Assembly (NCBI RefSeq): GCF_964059125.1
Contig: NZ_OZ060395.1
Span: forward strand, 447,680-511,679
DNA length: 64,000 nucleotides
Direction of reading: 5' to 3'
From: Buchnera aphidicola (Eriosoma lanigerum)
GTDB lineage: Bacteria; Pseudomonadota; Gammaproteobacteria; Enterobacterales; Enterobacteriaceae
The notes beneath the pieces were generated by a model. The model had not been told where the DNA came from and searched no databases. It worked only from the letters and a program-made list of their open reading frames with translations. Positions 33,935 to 44,587 of this stretch are shown here, piece after piece. Position 1 is the stretch's first letter, and each line of letters opens with the position of its first letter. A program made the position numbers and the translations under genes.

Positions 33935-35089
33935 ATGCCAATTACAAGTATATCTGAACTCGATCTTTATAATAAAACAGTATTAATAAGAGCCGATTTA
34001 AATGTACCAATGAACAACGGAACTATTACTTCCTATACAAGAATTATAGCAACTCTACCAACTATTAAATATGCACTCCAAAAAAAAGCAAAAGTAATAA
34101 TTATGTCTCACTTAGGTAGACCTAAGGAAGGTGTTATCAATAATAAGTTTTCTCTATATCCAATTTTTCAATATTTAAAAAAAATATTACCGAACAATAA
34201 AATACAATTTTCAAATACATATTTAAATAATAAAAAAATAGAATTTGATGAAATACTAGTACTCGAAAATGTTAGATTTAATATAGGAGAAAAAAAAGAT
34301 AGTCATACTCTTGCTAAAAAATATGCATCTTTATGTGATATTTTTGTAATGGATGCTTTCGGTTCATCTCATAGAAAACAAGCTTCTACTCATAATGTGA
34401 TTAAATATGCTAAACAATCTTGTGCTGGTTTATTATTAATAAATGAAATAAATAATTTAACTAAATATTTAACCAACCCAATTCGTCCTATGATTGCTAT
34501 CATAGGAGGATCAAAAGTATCAACCAAATTTGATATTTTAAATTCACTTTCTAATTTATCTGATACTGTAATTGTTGGAGGAGGAATAGCAAATACATTT
34601 ATTGCTATTGATCATAATGTAGGAAAATCCTTACATGAACCAGAATTCATTACATTAGCTAAATCATTACGAGATAAAAAAAATATTTTAATTCCTATTG
34701 ATTCACATGTCATCGATTATAATAATAATACATCTTCTATAAAAAAAATATCAGACATACACCAAAATGAAGAAATTATGGATATTGGAACAGAAAGTAT
34801 TAAAAATATAACTCATGTTATAAATAAAGCAAAAACTATTTTATGGAATGGACCCGTAGGAGTTTTTGAAATTTCTAAATTTAGAACAGGAACTGAAAAA
34901 ATAGCAACAACTATAGCTAATAGTACAGCTTTTTCTATAGCTGGAGGTGGAGATACTTTAGCTGTAATAGATATGTTTAATATAAAAGATCAAATTTCTT
35001 ATATTTCTACAGGAGGAGGAGCTTTTCTAGAATTTATTGAAGGAAAAAAATTACCTACAATTGCTATGTTAGAAACACATAAAAACTAA
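33935..35089 (+). CDS. pgk: Phosphoglycerate kinase
   Basis: 384 aa, E. coli 387. It makes ATP from 1,3-bisphosphoglycerate in glycolysis. The N-domain substrate site is RADLNVPMNNG and SHLGRPKEG. The hinge and nucleotide domain contain GGSKVSTKF and WNGPVGVFE, and the C-terminal GGGDTLA loop precedes STGGGAFLEF. The ribosome site is AAGG. fbaA follows after 77 nt, as in E. coli. epd, normally just upstream, is absent. Confidence 0.97.
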   Translation: MPITSISELDLYNKTVLIRADLNVPMNNGTITSYTRIIATLPTIKYALQKKAKVIIMSHLGRPKEGVINNKFSLYPIFQYLKKILPNNKIQFSNTYLNNKKIEFDEILVLENVRFNIGEKKDSHTLAKKYASLCDIFVMDAFGSSHRKQASTHNVIKYAKQSCAGLLLINEINNLTKYLTNPIRPMIAIIGGSKVSTKFDILNSLSNLSDTVIVGGGIANTFIAIDHNVGKSLHEPEFITLAKSLRDKKNILIPIDSHVIDYNNNTSSIKKISDIHQNEEIMDIGTESIKNITHVINKAKTILWNGPVGVFEISKFRTGTEKIATTIANSTAFSIAGGGDTLAVIDMFNIKDQISYISTGGGAFLEFIEGKKLPTIAMLETHKN

Positions 35090-35166
35090 TAAAATTTTTT
35101 TTTTATATATACAAATTATATATATAATACTTAAAAAATTATCAGATTTACTAAAATAGGAAGATC

Positions 35167-36255
35167 ATGTCTGAATATATTAATTATTTTAAACCTGGTG
35201 TATTATCAGCTAATGAAGCACAAAAATTGTTTCAATTAGCAAAAAAAAAATGTTTTGCTTTACCAGCAGTAAATTGTATAGGAAATGATTCCATCAATAC
35301 AGTCTTAGAAACAGCTGCATTAATGAAATCTGCTGTAATAATTCAATTTTCTTATGGAGGATCTGCTTTCATAGCTGGATCAAATATTACAAAACAAAAT
35401 CAACAAGAACTAGCTATATTAGGATCAATTTCTGGAGCACAACATGTACATTTATTAGCAAAATATTATAATGTACCTGTTATACTTCATACCGATCATT
35501 GTCATAAAAATATTTTACCTTGGATAGATAGCTTAATAGAAGAAGGAGAACGTTTTTTTAAAAAATATGGAAAACCATTATTTACTTCTCATATGATTGA
35601 TTTATCTAAAGAAAAATTAAAAGACAACATTAATATTTGTAGTCAATATTTAACAAAGATGAAAAATATAAACATGATGTTAGAAATAGAACTAGGATGT
35701 ACAGGAGGAGAAGAAGATGGTGTTGATAATAGTACTCTAAATATTCAATCTTTATATACAAAACCAGAAGAAGTAAACTATGCATATGAACAATTAAATC
35801 CAATTAGTTCAAATTTTACTATAGCTGCTTCTTTTGGAAATGTACATGGAGTATATAAATTAGGAAATGTACATTTAACTCCTTCAATTTTAAAAAAATC
35901 ACAACAATTTGTTCAAAATAAACATAATTTATCTTGTTCTAAACCTTTAAATTTTGTATTCCATGGTGGTTCTGGATCATTAAATAGTGAAATTCAACAA
36001 TCAATTGACTATGGAATAGTAAAAATGAATTTAGATACTGATATGCAATGGGCTACTTGGGAAGGAGTTCTAAATTTTTATAAAAAAAACAAAAACTATC
36101 TACATAGTCAACTAGGAAATCCTCATGGAATACATGCTCCAAACAAAAAATATTATGATCCAAGAAATTGGATCCATGCAGCTAAACATTCTATGTCAAT
36201 TAGATTACAAAATTCTTTTGAAATATTAAGATCTAAATATATCTTTGCTACATAA
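35167..36255 (+). CDS. fbaA: Fructose-bisphosphate aldolase, class II
   Basis: 362 aa, E. coli 359. A zinc-dependent aldolase that splits fructose 1,6-bisphosphate. Zinc ligands sit in LHTDHCHKN, in ASFGNVHG and in the glycine-rich FHGGSGS phosphate loop. EIELGCTGGEEDG is the family signature acidic segment. AGGA lies 6 nt before the ATG. Probably co-transcribed with pgk. In this order mscS follows, as in E. coli. Confidence 0.97.
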   Translation: MSEYINYFKPGVLSANEAQKLFQLAKKKCFALPAVNCIGNDSINTVLETAALMKSAVIIQFSYGGSAFIAGSNITKQNQQELAILGSISGAQHVHLLAKYYNVPVILHTDHCHKNILPWIDSLIEEGERFFKKYGKPLFTSHMIDLSKEKLKDNINICSQYLTKMKNINMMLEIELGCTGGEEDGVDNSTLNIQSLYTKPEEVNYAYEQLNPISSNFTIAASFGNVHGVYKLGNVHLTPSILKKSQQFVQNKHNLSCSKPLNFVFHGGSGSLNSEIQQSIDYGIVKMNLDTDMQWATWEGVLNFYKKNKNYLHSQLGNPHGIHAPNKKYYDPRNWIHAAKHSMSIRLQNSFEILRSKYIFAT

Positions 36256-36687
36256 TAATTCAAGTAAATCATAATTTTTTATTTAAAAATAAAATACAAT
36301 TAATAGAATTTATATTCTTATTTAAATATGAAACATTAATATAAATTAATATTATAGACATATAAAACATGTACTATTTTTACTATAGATATAGTATTAT
36401 AAAAATAAAAATAAAAATATTAGTAATGATACATTATATATACAAAAAAACTTTATATATTACAAAATAAATTTTAATATACAATAAAAAATTATAATTA
36501 AAATCCATTATTTTCTATAAAAATTTTATTTTGTAATTATATATATAACAATATATTTTAATAATAATAATATATTAATAATATGAATTATAATATCATA
36601 TTATAATTCATATTATAAAAAATAATATTAATTAATAAAAAAACCATAAAAATATAACAACAATACTGTTAACTATTAGGAACAAAA
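36256..36687. other. 432-bp region between fbaA and mscS
   Basis: No gene is recognisable. The region is nearly all A and T and is dominated by the long palindrome at 36578-36616 just before mscS. I see no clean fbaA terminator. Confidence 0.5.
36578..36616. repeat. 39-bp palindrome (19-bp perfect stem) upstream of mscS
   Basis: Arms at 36578-36596 and 36598-36616 are perfect complements around a single central C at 36597, ending 71 nt before the mscS ATG. Each arm includes one G or C (GAATT with AATTC), so the match is not only alternating AT. There is no T-run after it on the plus strand. A perfect 19-bp stem is well beyond what random A/T-rich sequence of this length should give. Confidence 0.7.
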
Positions 36688-37536
36688 ATGGAAGATTTAA
36701 ATGTCGTGAATGATATTAATCATGCTGGGAATTGGATTATTCGAAATCAAGAACTATTATTAAGTTATTTAATTAATTTAACATCTGCTATCGTTATTTT
36801 AATTGTTGGAATGTTTATAGCACGAATAATATCTAATGGCGTGAATAAAATATTAATTACTAGACATATAGATGCTACTATTTCTGGATTTTTATCTACT
36901 TTAGTCAGATATATTATTATTACATTCACATTAATTGCTTCATTAGGTAGAATTGGAGTACAAACTACATCTGTAATTGCAATATTAGGTGCAGCAGGAA
37001 TGGCTATTGGATTAGCATTACAGGGTTCTTTGTCTAATTTTGCTGCAGGTGTGTTATTAGTAGCTCTTAGACCTTTTAGAACTGGAGAATACGTAGATTT
37101 AGGTACAGTTTCTGGAACAGTACTGAATGTTCATATTTTTTATACTACTCTACGTACTTTAGATGGTAAACTTGTGGTAGTTCCAAATGGAAAAATTATT
37201 TCTGGAAATATTATTAATTACTCTCGTGAGCCAGTACGAAGAAATGAATTTATCATTAGTGTAAGCTATGACTCTGATATTGATTTAGTTATAAAAGTAC
37301 TAAAAAATGTTATAGAATCAGAAAAAAGAGTATTAAAAGAATTAGGAGTTATTATTGGACTAAGTGAATTAGCACCTTCTTCTTTAAATTTTATAGTTCG
37401 ATGTTGGAGTAATACTGATGATTTAAATATAGTATATTGGGATTTAATGGTAAAATTTAAAAAAGCTTTAGATATTAATAACATTAATATTCCATATCCA
37501 AAAATGGATGTATATCTACATCACAATAATACATAA
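36688..37536 (+). CDS. mscS: Small-conductance mechanosensitive channel MscS
   Basis: 282 aa, E. coli 286. A homoheptameric inner-membrane channel that opens on osmotic downshock. The N-terminus [16 protein letters not shown] is nearly that of E. coli. Three membrane segments fall at about 25-50, 65-85 and 95-125. The pore helix TM3 keeps its Gly/Ala packing ([20 protein letters not shown]). The cytosolic beta and alpha-beta domains are complete. The high conservation suggests purifying selection for osmotic protection. AGGA precedes the ATG. Confidence 0.96.
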   Translation: MEDLNVVNDINHAGNWIIRNQELLLSYLINLTSAIVILIVGMFIARIISNGVNKILITRHIDATISGFLSTLVRYIIITFTLIASLGRIGVQTTSVIAILGAAGMAIGLALQGSLSNFAAGVLLVALRPFRTGEYVDLGTVSGTVLNVHIFYTTLRTLDGKLVVVPNGKIISGNIINYSREPVRRNEFIISVSYDSDIDLVIKVLKNVIESEKRVLKELGVIIGLSELAPSSLNFIVRCWSNTDDLNIVYWDLMVKFKKALDINNINIPYPKMDVYLHHNNT

Positions 37537-37727
37537 TCATGTTCATAAAAGGTGACTAATATATAAATATATATATATATATCGTTATTTATATATAATA
37601 AATAAAAATTTATCATTAATATATTAGTCATGATATATGTAATTAATTACATATACATTCATTATTTATGAATACATAAATAATACTATTTGTACTTATT
37701 TTACTAACAATTATTAAAAATAAAAAA

Positions 37728-40700
37728 ATGTTAATCATATATCAATCTAATAATTTTGAAACATTATTAAAACAAGCATGCCAAATTATAAAAAACAAAC
37801 CATTATCAAATCCAATGAAAAATGAATTATTCATAGTTAACAATACAACAATAGAACAATGGATAAAAATTTTTATTGCTAAATATATAGGTATATACGC
37901 TAACATTAAATTTGATCAATGTGAAAATTTTATATGGAAAATTTTTACTTATATACTACCAAAATACACAAATCAATATAGTTTTACACATTTACATATA
38001 TTATGGAAAATATTATCTATACCTAAACTGAACAATTATTTAATGAATCATAACAGTAATACAAAAAACGAAAAGTTTCAATTTGCGTTTACAATGTCTA
38101 AAATTTTTAATCAGTATTTAATATATCGACCAGAATGGATCGAATTATGGGATAATAATACTAATATTCCGAACTTATCTAAAGAACAAAAATGGCAAAA
38201 AAAACTATGGAGATCCATCTTATACTATTCAAAAAAAAATAATCAAAATATACATCATTTCTCTAATATAAAAAAAAAATTATACAAAAAATTACAAATA
38301 ATACAAGTATTATAAAACAAATCTTACCTATTAGAATATTTATTTTTAATACCATTTATATTCCTAATACTTATATTGAAATACTCAATCATATTAGTAA
38401 AATATGTAAAATATATATATTAAACATAAAAAATACTATATCTACTAATAAGTCTATATTAAACATATCAAAAAATCATCATCCATTATTATCATATAGT
38501 CAAAATATTATATTAAATCATATTCAATACTTATATTCTTTTCAACATAAAAATAAAACCATATTTTCAAAAATTCAAGGAAATAATTTATTACAAAAAA
38601 TACAAAAAAAAATTTTATTTTATTCAACAAACATAAATATCAAACAAAAACAATGCAATAATAAATATGGTGAAATTTTTTATTCTACAGATAATTCTAT
38701 TAGTATACATATATGTAATTCAATACGACAAGAAATAGAAATATTACACTATAATTTACTAAATATATTTCATAAAAATAATACAATTAATCCTAAAGAT
38801 ATCATTGTATTATCGACAAATATTAGTATATATATACCATTTATTCGATCTGTTTTTAATTCTGTACCAAAAAAATATTTTATACCATTTTCTATATCTA
38901 ATTCATCAACTATAATCAATAATTCAATACTACAGATATTGAATAAATTATTTAATATAATAAATATTGAATGTAACCAAGAAGAAATTTTGTCACTCTT
39001 ATCATTTCCAATTTTATTAGAACGATTTAATATTAATGAAATTGAATTTAAGATTCTAAAACAATGGATCCAAAAAGCAAATATTAAATTAGGAATCAAT
39101 AAACAACATTTATATGAATTATTTAATATTAAAACTAATTATAATAATTGGAATTTTGGAATTAACAATATGTTATTATCATATTCTGTTAATGAAAATA
39201 ATTTTATTTGGAATAATAACGTATCTTATAATGAATTTCATCATGAACATGCTGAACTAATAGCAAAAATACAAGAATTTATCATATTATTAAATAAATG
39301 GAAAAAAATATTTTTATATTCTAATAATCTTATAATATGGAAAACAAAATTCAAAAAAATGATAAAAGATTTTTTTTCAACAAAATATTTACATCATGAA
39401 TTTATATTATTTTTACAAGATACTTGGAATAAGATCATCAATGATGGTATCAAATCAAAATTTAAAAAAAAAATCAATATAAAAATATTAAAAAATATAT
39501 TTCTAAAACAAGTTCAAAAAAGAAACTATCACTCTAATTTATGTATAGGTTCAATTAATTTTTGTAATATTGATACATTAGAAAATATTTCTTTTAAAAT
39601 GATATATTTACTAGGAATAAACGAAAATATATACCCTAGAAAAACAAACGAAAAATTTTTCAATTTAATTACACATAAATTAAAAATAGGAGATATTAAT
39701 TATAGAATGTATGATTTTCATATGTTTTATAATTGTTTATTTAATGCAAAACAATATTTTTATATTAGTTATATTAATAACCATAGTAGCGATAGTAATA
39801 CAATTAATTCATCCATAGTAATCGAAATTCTACAAAAATATATAATCAACAATTTTAAAATAATGACACATGATATAAATTTAATACAATCTGAAACAAC
39901 AATAGAAAACCAAAAAAAAATAATTAATCATTTATATCATTTTCATCCTATAACTATATATAATAAAAATAATAAATTATTTTGTTGTAAAAATTATAAA
40001 AAACTAGATCATGATGTCATAATAGAAAAAAAATATAACCAAATTAACAATATTAATAATAATTCCTGTAATAATATATATACTACAATTAATGTACAAG
40101 ATTTAATTAAATTTTGGAAACATCCTATACGTTTTTTCTTTAATCATACATTAAAAGTAAAAATACCTTATCTTCAAAAAAACGAATCTGAATTAAACTA
40201 TTTTTACATTAATCCAATTCACATTTATCAAATGAAATCAGAAATATTAGATTCTTTGATTTATAAAAAAAATATTAATTATTTACATATATTATATAGT
40301 CAATCAGGAATATTACCATACGGAAATTTTGGAAAACATATTTGGGAACAAATGATAATAGAAATGCATGATTTATATAAAAAAATATATCTATTACGAG
40401 ATAAACCTAATAGAAAAAAAATATGTATAACAATTAATTCATATCAATTACAAAATTATCAATTATCAGAAATACATAAAATAGGATTAATACGATGGAA
40501 ACCTAATATCATTTATATTCCAGATATAATATCTCTTTGGATTGAACATTTAATATATTGTTATTTACAAGGAAATGGGATGAGCTATGTTTTAGGAACA
40601 AAAAACAGTTGTTCATTTTCTACAGTATCAGTTCAAACTGCAAAAAAATACTTAAATATGTATATTACAGGCTATATAAAAGGAATATCTCAACCTTTAC

Positions 40701-40972
40701 TATTAACTAAATCAGGAATAACATGGTTGTTATCTCAATATAATAATAATAATAATATTATATTTAATAATAATCTAGATTATCAAAAAAGTAATAAACA
40801 ATTTTTTAACATATGGAATGGAAATACTATCAATGATGGAGAAAAGCAAGACTTTTATATTAATAAAATCATACCTAATTTAGATCAATCCATATTTCTA
40901 AAATTATGTAATACAGCAAAAAAATGGTTTTTACCAATTTTACATTATTATAAAAAAAATAATTTACAATAA
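37728..40972 (+). CDS. recC: RecBCD subunit RecC, frameshifted at a poly(A) tract
   Basis: The first frame (37728-38315, 195 aa) matches the RecC N-terminus and stops after IIQVL. The remainder, about 880 codons including ILPIRIFIFNTIYIP and SIHICNSIRQEIEILH, continues in another frame to 40972. That frame is open back to 38267. The switch must fall between 38267 and 38313, where a run of 10 A lies (38270-38279). One extra A joins the frames into about 1,081 aa, E. coli 1,122. The second frame is not a separate gene: it has no ribosome site and its similarity begins upstream of any start. RecC normally stabilises RecBCD and recognises Chi. Its function here depends on slippage, unless the read is wrong. 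Confidence 0.85.
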
Positions 40973-41054
40973 AAATATAATTAATGAAAAATATATTATT
41001 AATATTTACTATTTTACATTAATTAATCAAATATTAAAAATAATAAAAAATAAA

Positions 41055-44000
41055 ATGAAAAAAACATCTATTCCCATTGATATTTTTAGTTTCCCATTTA
41101 ATAAAAATACATTAATTGAAGCATCAGCTGGAACAGGAAAAACATTTACAATAATTATTTTGTATTTATTACTTCTATTAGGAATAGGAAGTAACAATAA
41201 TTTTTCTAAACCATTATCAGTACGAGAAATATTAATTGTCACATTTACAAAAACAGCTACAGAAGAACTTAAAAGAAGAATTAAACAATACATTTATAAA
41301 TTAAAAATAGCTTGTATTAATAATACAACTAAAACAGATAGTTTAAAGAAAATTATAAAAAAAATTACAAATTTTAAAAAATCTATATATCTGTTAGAAA
41401 AAGCAGAATACGAAATAGATTTAATTGAAATTTATACTATACATGGATTTTGTAAAAAAATATTAAAAAATTACTGTTATCAATATCAATTTTTAAATCA
41501 ATATCAACCTATAGAAAATGATTACTATATATATTTACGAGCGACAAGAATTTTTTGGAAAAAATATTGTCATTTATTATCGTATGATATATCCAAATTA
41601 ATTTATCAATATTGGACAAATGAAGAAAAATTTTTACAAAATATTTATCCATTATTAAAAATTAAATCTTTAAAAATACAAACATTTTTTAAAAAAAAAC
41701 AAAATATTAAAACATATCATAGAATATTAATTCTAAAAATTACTAAATTTAAAAAAATATGGTTAAAAAATAAAAAAAGAATAACTATTTACATTAATGA
41801 TATAATAATTAATCGTAGTATTTATAATATCAACAACACAAATAGATGGATAAATATTATTACTACATGGTCTAAAACTAATACAATTGATTATGTAATC
41901 CCTAAAGAAATGTATTATTTTTCTTATATTAAAATAAAATCACAAATAAAGAACAATATAAAAAAAATTCCATATATTTTCAAAATTATTCAAAAATTAT
42001 TAAAAACTAACTTTTCCATTAAAGAAATTATTATATTTAATGCATTAAAGATTATACCAAGTATTCTTGAAAAAGAAAAAGAAAAAAATTTATTATATGA
42101 ATTTCATGATTTAATTACAATGTTAAATAACTCTCTTAAAAACAAAAAAATTATTAAAATAATTAAAAAAAAATATCCAATTGTATTTATTGACGAATTT
42201 CAAGATACTGATGCAGAACAATATAAAATATTTAAAACAATATATACTGATTCTAATCAATCAGGGTTGATTGTTATTGGTGATCCTAAACAAGCTATAT
42301 ACAATTTTAGAGGAGCTGATATCTTTACATATATGCAAGCAAAATCTGAAATTAAATCACATTATTATCTTACAACTAACTTTCGTTCATCATCTCATAT
42401 GGTTAATAGTCTTAATATATTATTCTCTAAAATAAAAAATCCTTTTATATTCCATAATATACCATTTACTTCTATTTTATCTAATAATGCAAATCAAAAT
42501 ATATACTTTAAAAAAAATGAACTGTTAATACCAGCTTTACAATTTATAGTAGAACCTATAAAACAAGTCAATCCAAATAACAATTGGATTGCTGATCAAT
42601 GTGCAATTAATATTTCTAATTGGATTAACATTTCTCCTGATCATAAATTTACAATTATGATCAACAATAAAACCAGATTAGTAAAAAAAGAAGATATAGT
42701 AGTTTTAGTTAGAAATAAGAATGAAGCAAAAGTAATTCAAACGGCATTAGAAAAAATTAATATTAATTCTATATATCTTTCAGAAAAAAAATCTATTTAT
42801 AATTCAAAAGAAGCTTATGAAATATTATGGATTTTAAAATCCATTATAAATTTAAATAACGAAAAAAATTTTTTAACAGCACTCTCTACGAATATTATGA
42901 ATAATTGTATCCAAAAAATAAATAAAATAAATACAAATTATGAATATCGATTAAAATGGATCAATATATTTACTCAATATATAGAAAAATGGGACAAATA
43001 TGGAATCTATATTATGTTCAAAGAAATTATTAAAGATCAACAATTTATATTTTCTAATCAAAATTTAATACAAAATGAATATACTATTAATAATATTTTA
43101 CATTTAGGAGAATTATTACAAGAACAAGAACAAATATTACAAAACAAATATAATTTAATACAGTGGTTACAAGAAAAAATACAAAATAAACAACAAAACA
43201 TTTCAAAAAAAGAAATAATACAACATAAAAATAAAAATTCTATTAGAATTATTAATATACATACTTCTAAAGGATTAGAATTTTTCATTGTATGTATACC
43301 GTTTACTACAAATTATACAATATCTAAAAATCCTGTATTTCATAAAAAAAATAATCAAGTAATACTAGATTTAAAAAATAATGATAATAGTTTTAAAAAA
43401 TCTGAACAAGAAAGATTAGCAGAAGATATAAGACTATTATATGTAGCACTAACAAGAGCTATTGTACATTGTTATGTAGGAATATCTACTTCCAAAATCA
43501 AAATAAAAAAAAAAAATAATTTAACTAATTTACATCATACTGCTTTAGGATATATCCTACAATCAGGAAAACAATTAAATATAGAACAATTTTATAATAT
43601 AATATATAAATTAGAAACAAAAAAAATAATTAAAATTACTGAAGAAGAAGAACATTTAAACCAAAGTCATACAATTAATGCAACTAATAATAATCATATC
43701 CAAATTAAGTATAAAAAAATTAACATTAATAAAAAAATAGAAATTACAAATTATACTAAACTAAATCATGAAAATAAAATTATTAATAATAATACAAAAA
43801 ATCAAATTAATATTCAATTGAATACAAAAAAAATATTAAATAATATTACAAATAACCCACATAATTTTATTACAGGAAAATTAGCAGGAATAATATTACA
43901 TAATTTATTAAGAAAAATTGATTTTTCAAAAAAAATAGAACCAATAATAATTAAAAAAGAAATAGAAAAATATAATCTATGTACTCAATTACTGTCTATG

Positions 44001-44555
44001 TTATCAAATTGGATATATGATATTTATCATACCAAACTATTTAAAAATAAAAATTTTTCTTTATCTAATTTAAAAAAAAACGAATATATAAAAGAATTAG
44101 AATTCTTTTTACCTATAAAAACAATATTAAACTCCATAAAATTAAATAGTATTACTATAAAATCAGATCCATTATCAAAAATATTACCAAAAATACAATT
44201 TTACAATAAACAAGGAATGATTAATGGATTTATTGACTTAGTATTTTCCTGGAACAAAAAATATTACATATTAGATTATAAATCTAATTGGTTAGGAGAA
44301 AATAATGAATATTATAATTTATTTTATATTAAAAATGAAATAATTAAAAATAGATATGATTTACAATATCAAATATATTCTGTAGCTCTACATAGATATT
44401 TAAAAAATAAAATAAAAAATTATAAATGTGAAACACATTTTGGAGGAATTTTTTATTTCTTTATTAGATCAGCAGATGGAAATAACAAAAATAATGGTAT
44501 TTTTTATCAACCACAACCAATAAAATTAATACAACAATTAGACAAAATAATATAA
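41055..44555 (+). CDS. recB: Exodeoxyribonuclease V beta subunit RecB
   Basis: 1,166 aa, E. coli 1,180. A 3'-5' helicase plus the nuclease of RecBCD. SF1 helicase motifs: Walker A EASAGTGKTFTI, IFIDEFQDTD-type motif II (FIDEFQDTDAEQ), GDPKQAIYNFRGAD, NFRSS, and the C-terminal LLYVALTRA. The nuclease domain near the end keeps GFIDL and LDYKSNWLGE, with the catalytic Asp, Asp and Lys. A 12-A tract at 43505-43516 stays in frame. The central part is very Lys/Ile/Asn-rich. ptrA, between recC and recB in E. coli, is lost, and the gap is 82 nt. Confidence 0.95.
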   Translation: MKKTSIPIDIFSFPFNKNTLIEASAGTGKTFTIIILYLLLLLGIGSNNNFSKPLSVREILIVTFTKTATEELKRRIKQYIYKLKIACINNTTKTDSLKKIIKKITNFKKSIYLLEKAEYEIDLIEIYTIHGFCKKILKNYCYQYQFLNQYQPIENDYYIYLRATRIFWKKYCHLLSYDISKLIYQYWTNEEKFLQNIYPLLKIKSLKIQTFFKKKQNIKTYHRILILKITKFKKIWLKNKKRITIYINDIIINRSIYNINNTNRWINIITTWSKTNTIDYVIPKEMYYFSYIKIKSQIKNNIKKIPYIFKIIQKLLKTNFSIKEIIIFNALKIIPSILEKEKEKNLLYEFHDLITMLNNSLKNKKIIKIIKKKYPIVFIDEFQDTDAEQYKIFKTIYTDSNQSGLIVIGDPKQAIYNFRGADIFTYMQAKSEIKSHYYLTTNFRSSSHMVNSLNILFSKIKNPFIFHNIPFTSILSNNANQNIYFKKNELLIPALQFIVEPIKQVNPNNNWIADQCAINISNWINISPDHKFTIMINNKTRLVKKEDIVVLVRNKNEAKVIQTALEKININSIYLSEKKSIYNSKEAYEILWILKSIINLNNEKNFLTALSTNIMNNCIQKINKINTNYEYRLKWINIFTQYIEKWDKYGIYIMFKEIIKDQQFIFSNQNLIQNEYTINNILHLGELLQEQEQILQNKYNLIQWLQEKIQNKQQNISKKEIIQHKNKNSIRIINIHTSKGLEFFIVCIPFTTNYTISKNPVFHKKNNQVILDLKNNDNSFKKSEQERLAEDIRLLYVALTRAIVHCYVGISTSKIKIKKKNNLTNLHHTALGYILQSGKQLNIEQFYNIIYKLETKKIIKITEEEEHLNQSHTINATNNNHIQIKYKKININKKIEITNYTKLNHENKIINNNTKNQINIQLNTKKILNNITNNPHNFITGKLAGIILHNLLRKIDFSKKIEPIIIKKEIEKYNLCTQLLSMLSNWIYDIYHTKLFKNKNFSLSNLKKNEYIKELEFFLPIKTILNSIKLNSITIKSDPLSKILPKIQFYNKQGMINGFIDLVFSWNKKYYILDYKSNWLGENNEYYNLFYIKNEIIKNRYDLQYQIYSVALHRYLKNKIKNYKCETHFGGIFYFFIRSADGNNKNNGIFYQPQPIKLIQQLDKII

Positions 44556-44587
44556 TTTTAAAATTCCAACAAAAATATAAAATTAAA

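Noticed and set aside
37553..37630. A 12-bp inverted repeat (TGACTAATATAT) after mscS with a 54-nt loop
   Set aside because: With such a long loop many such pairs are expected by chance. No T-run follows, so I did not call it a terminator.
37634..37655. A 22-bp perfect palindrome between mscS and recC
   Set aside because: An 11-bp stem with no loop, nearly all A/T, is expected about once by chance in a window of this composition.
38939..40972. A separate 677-aa gene starting at TTG 38939
   Set aside because: RecC similarity continues in the same frame upstream to 38267. The TTG has no ribosome-binding site. This is the 3' part of frameshifted recC.
41027..41293. An 88-aa reading frame on the minus strand at the start of recB
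   Set aside because: It is antisense to the RecB Walker A region and matches no family. It is a shadow frame of a real gene.
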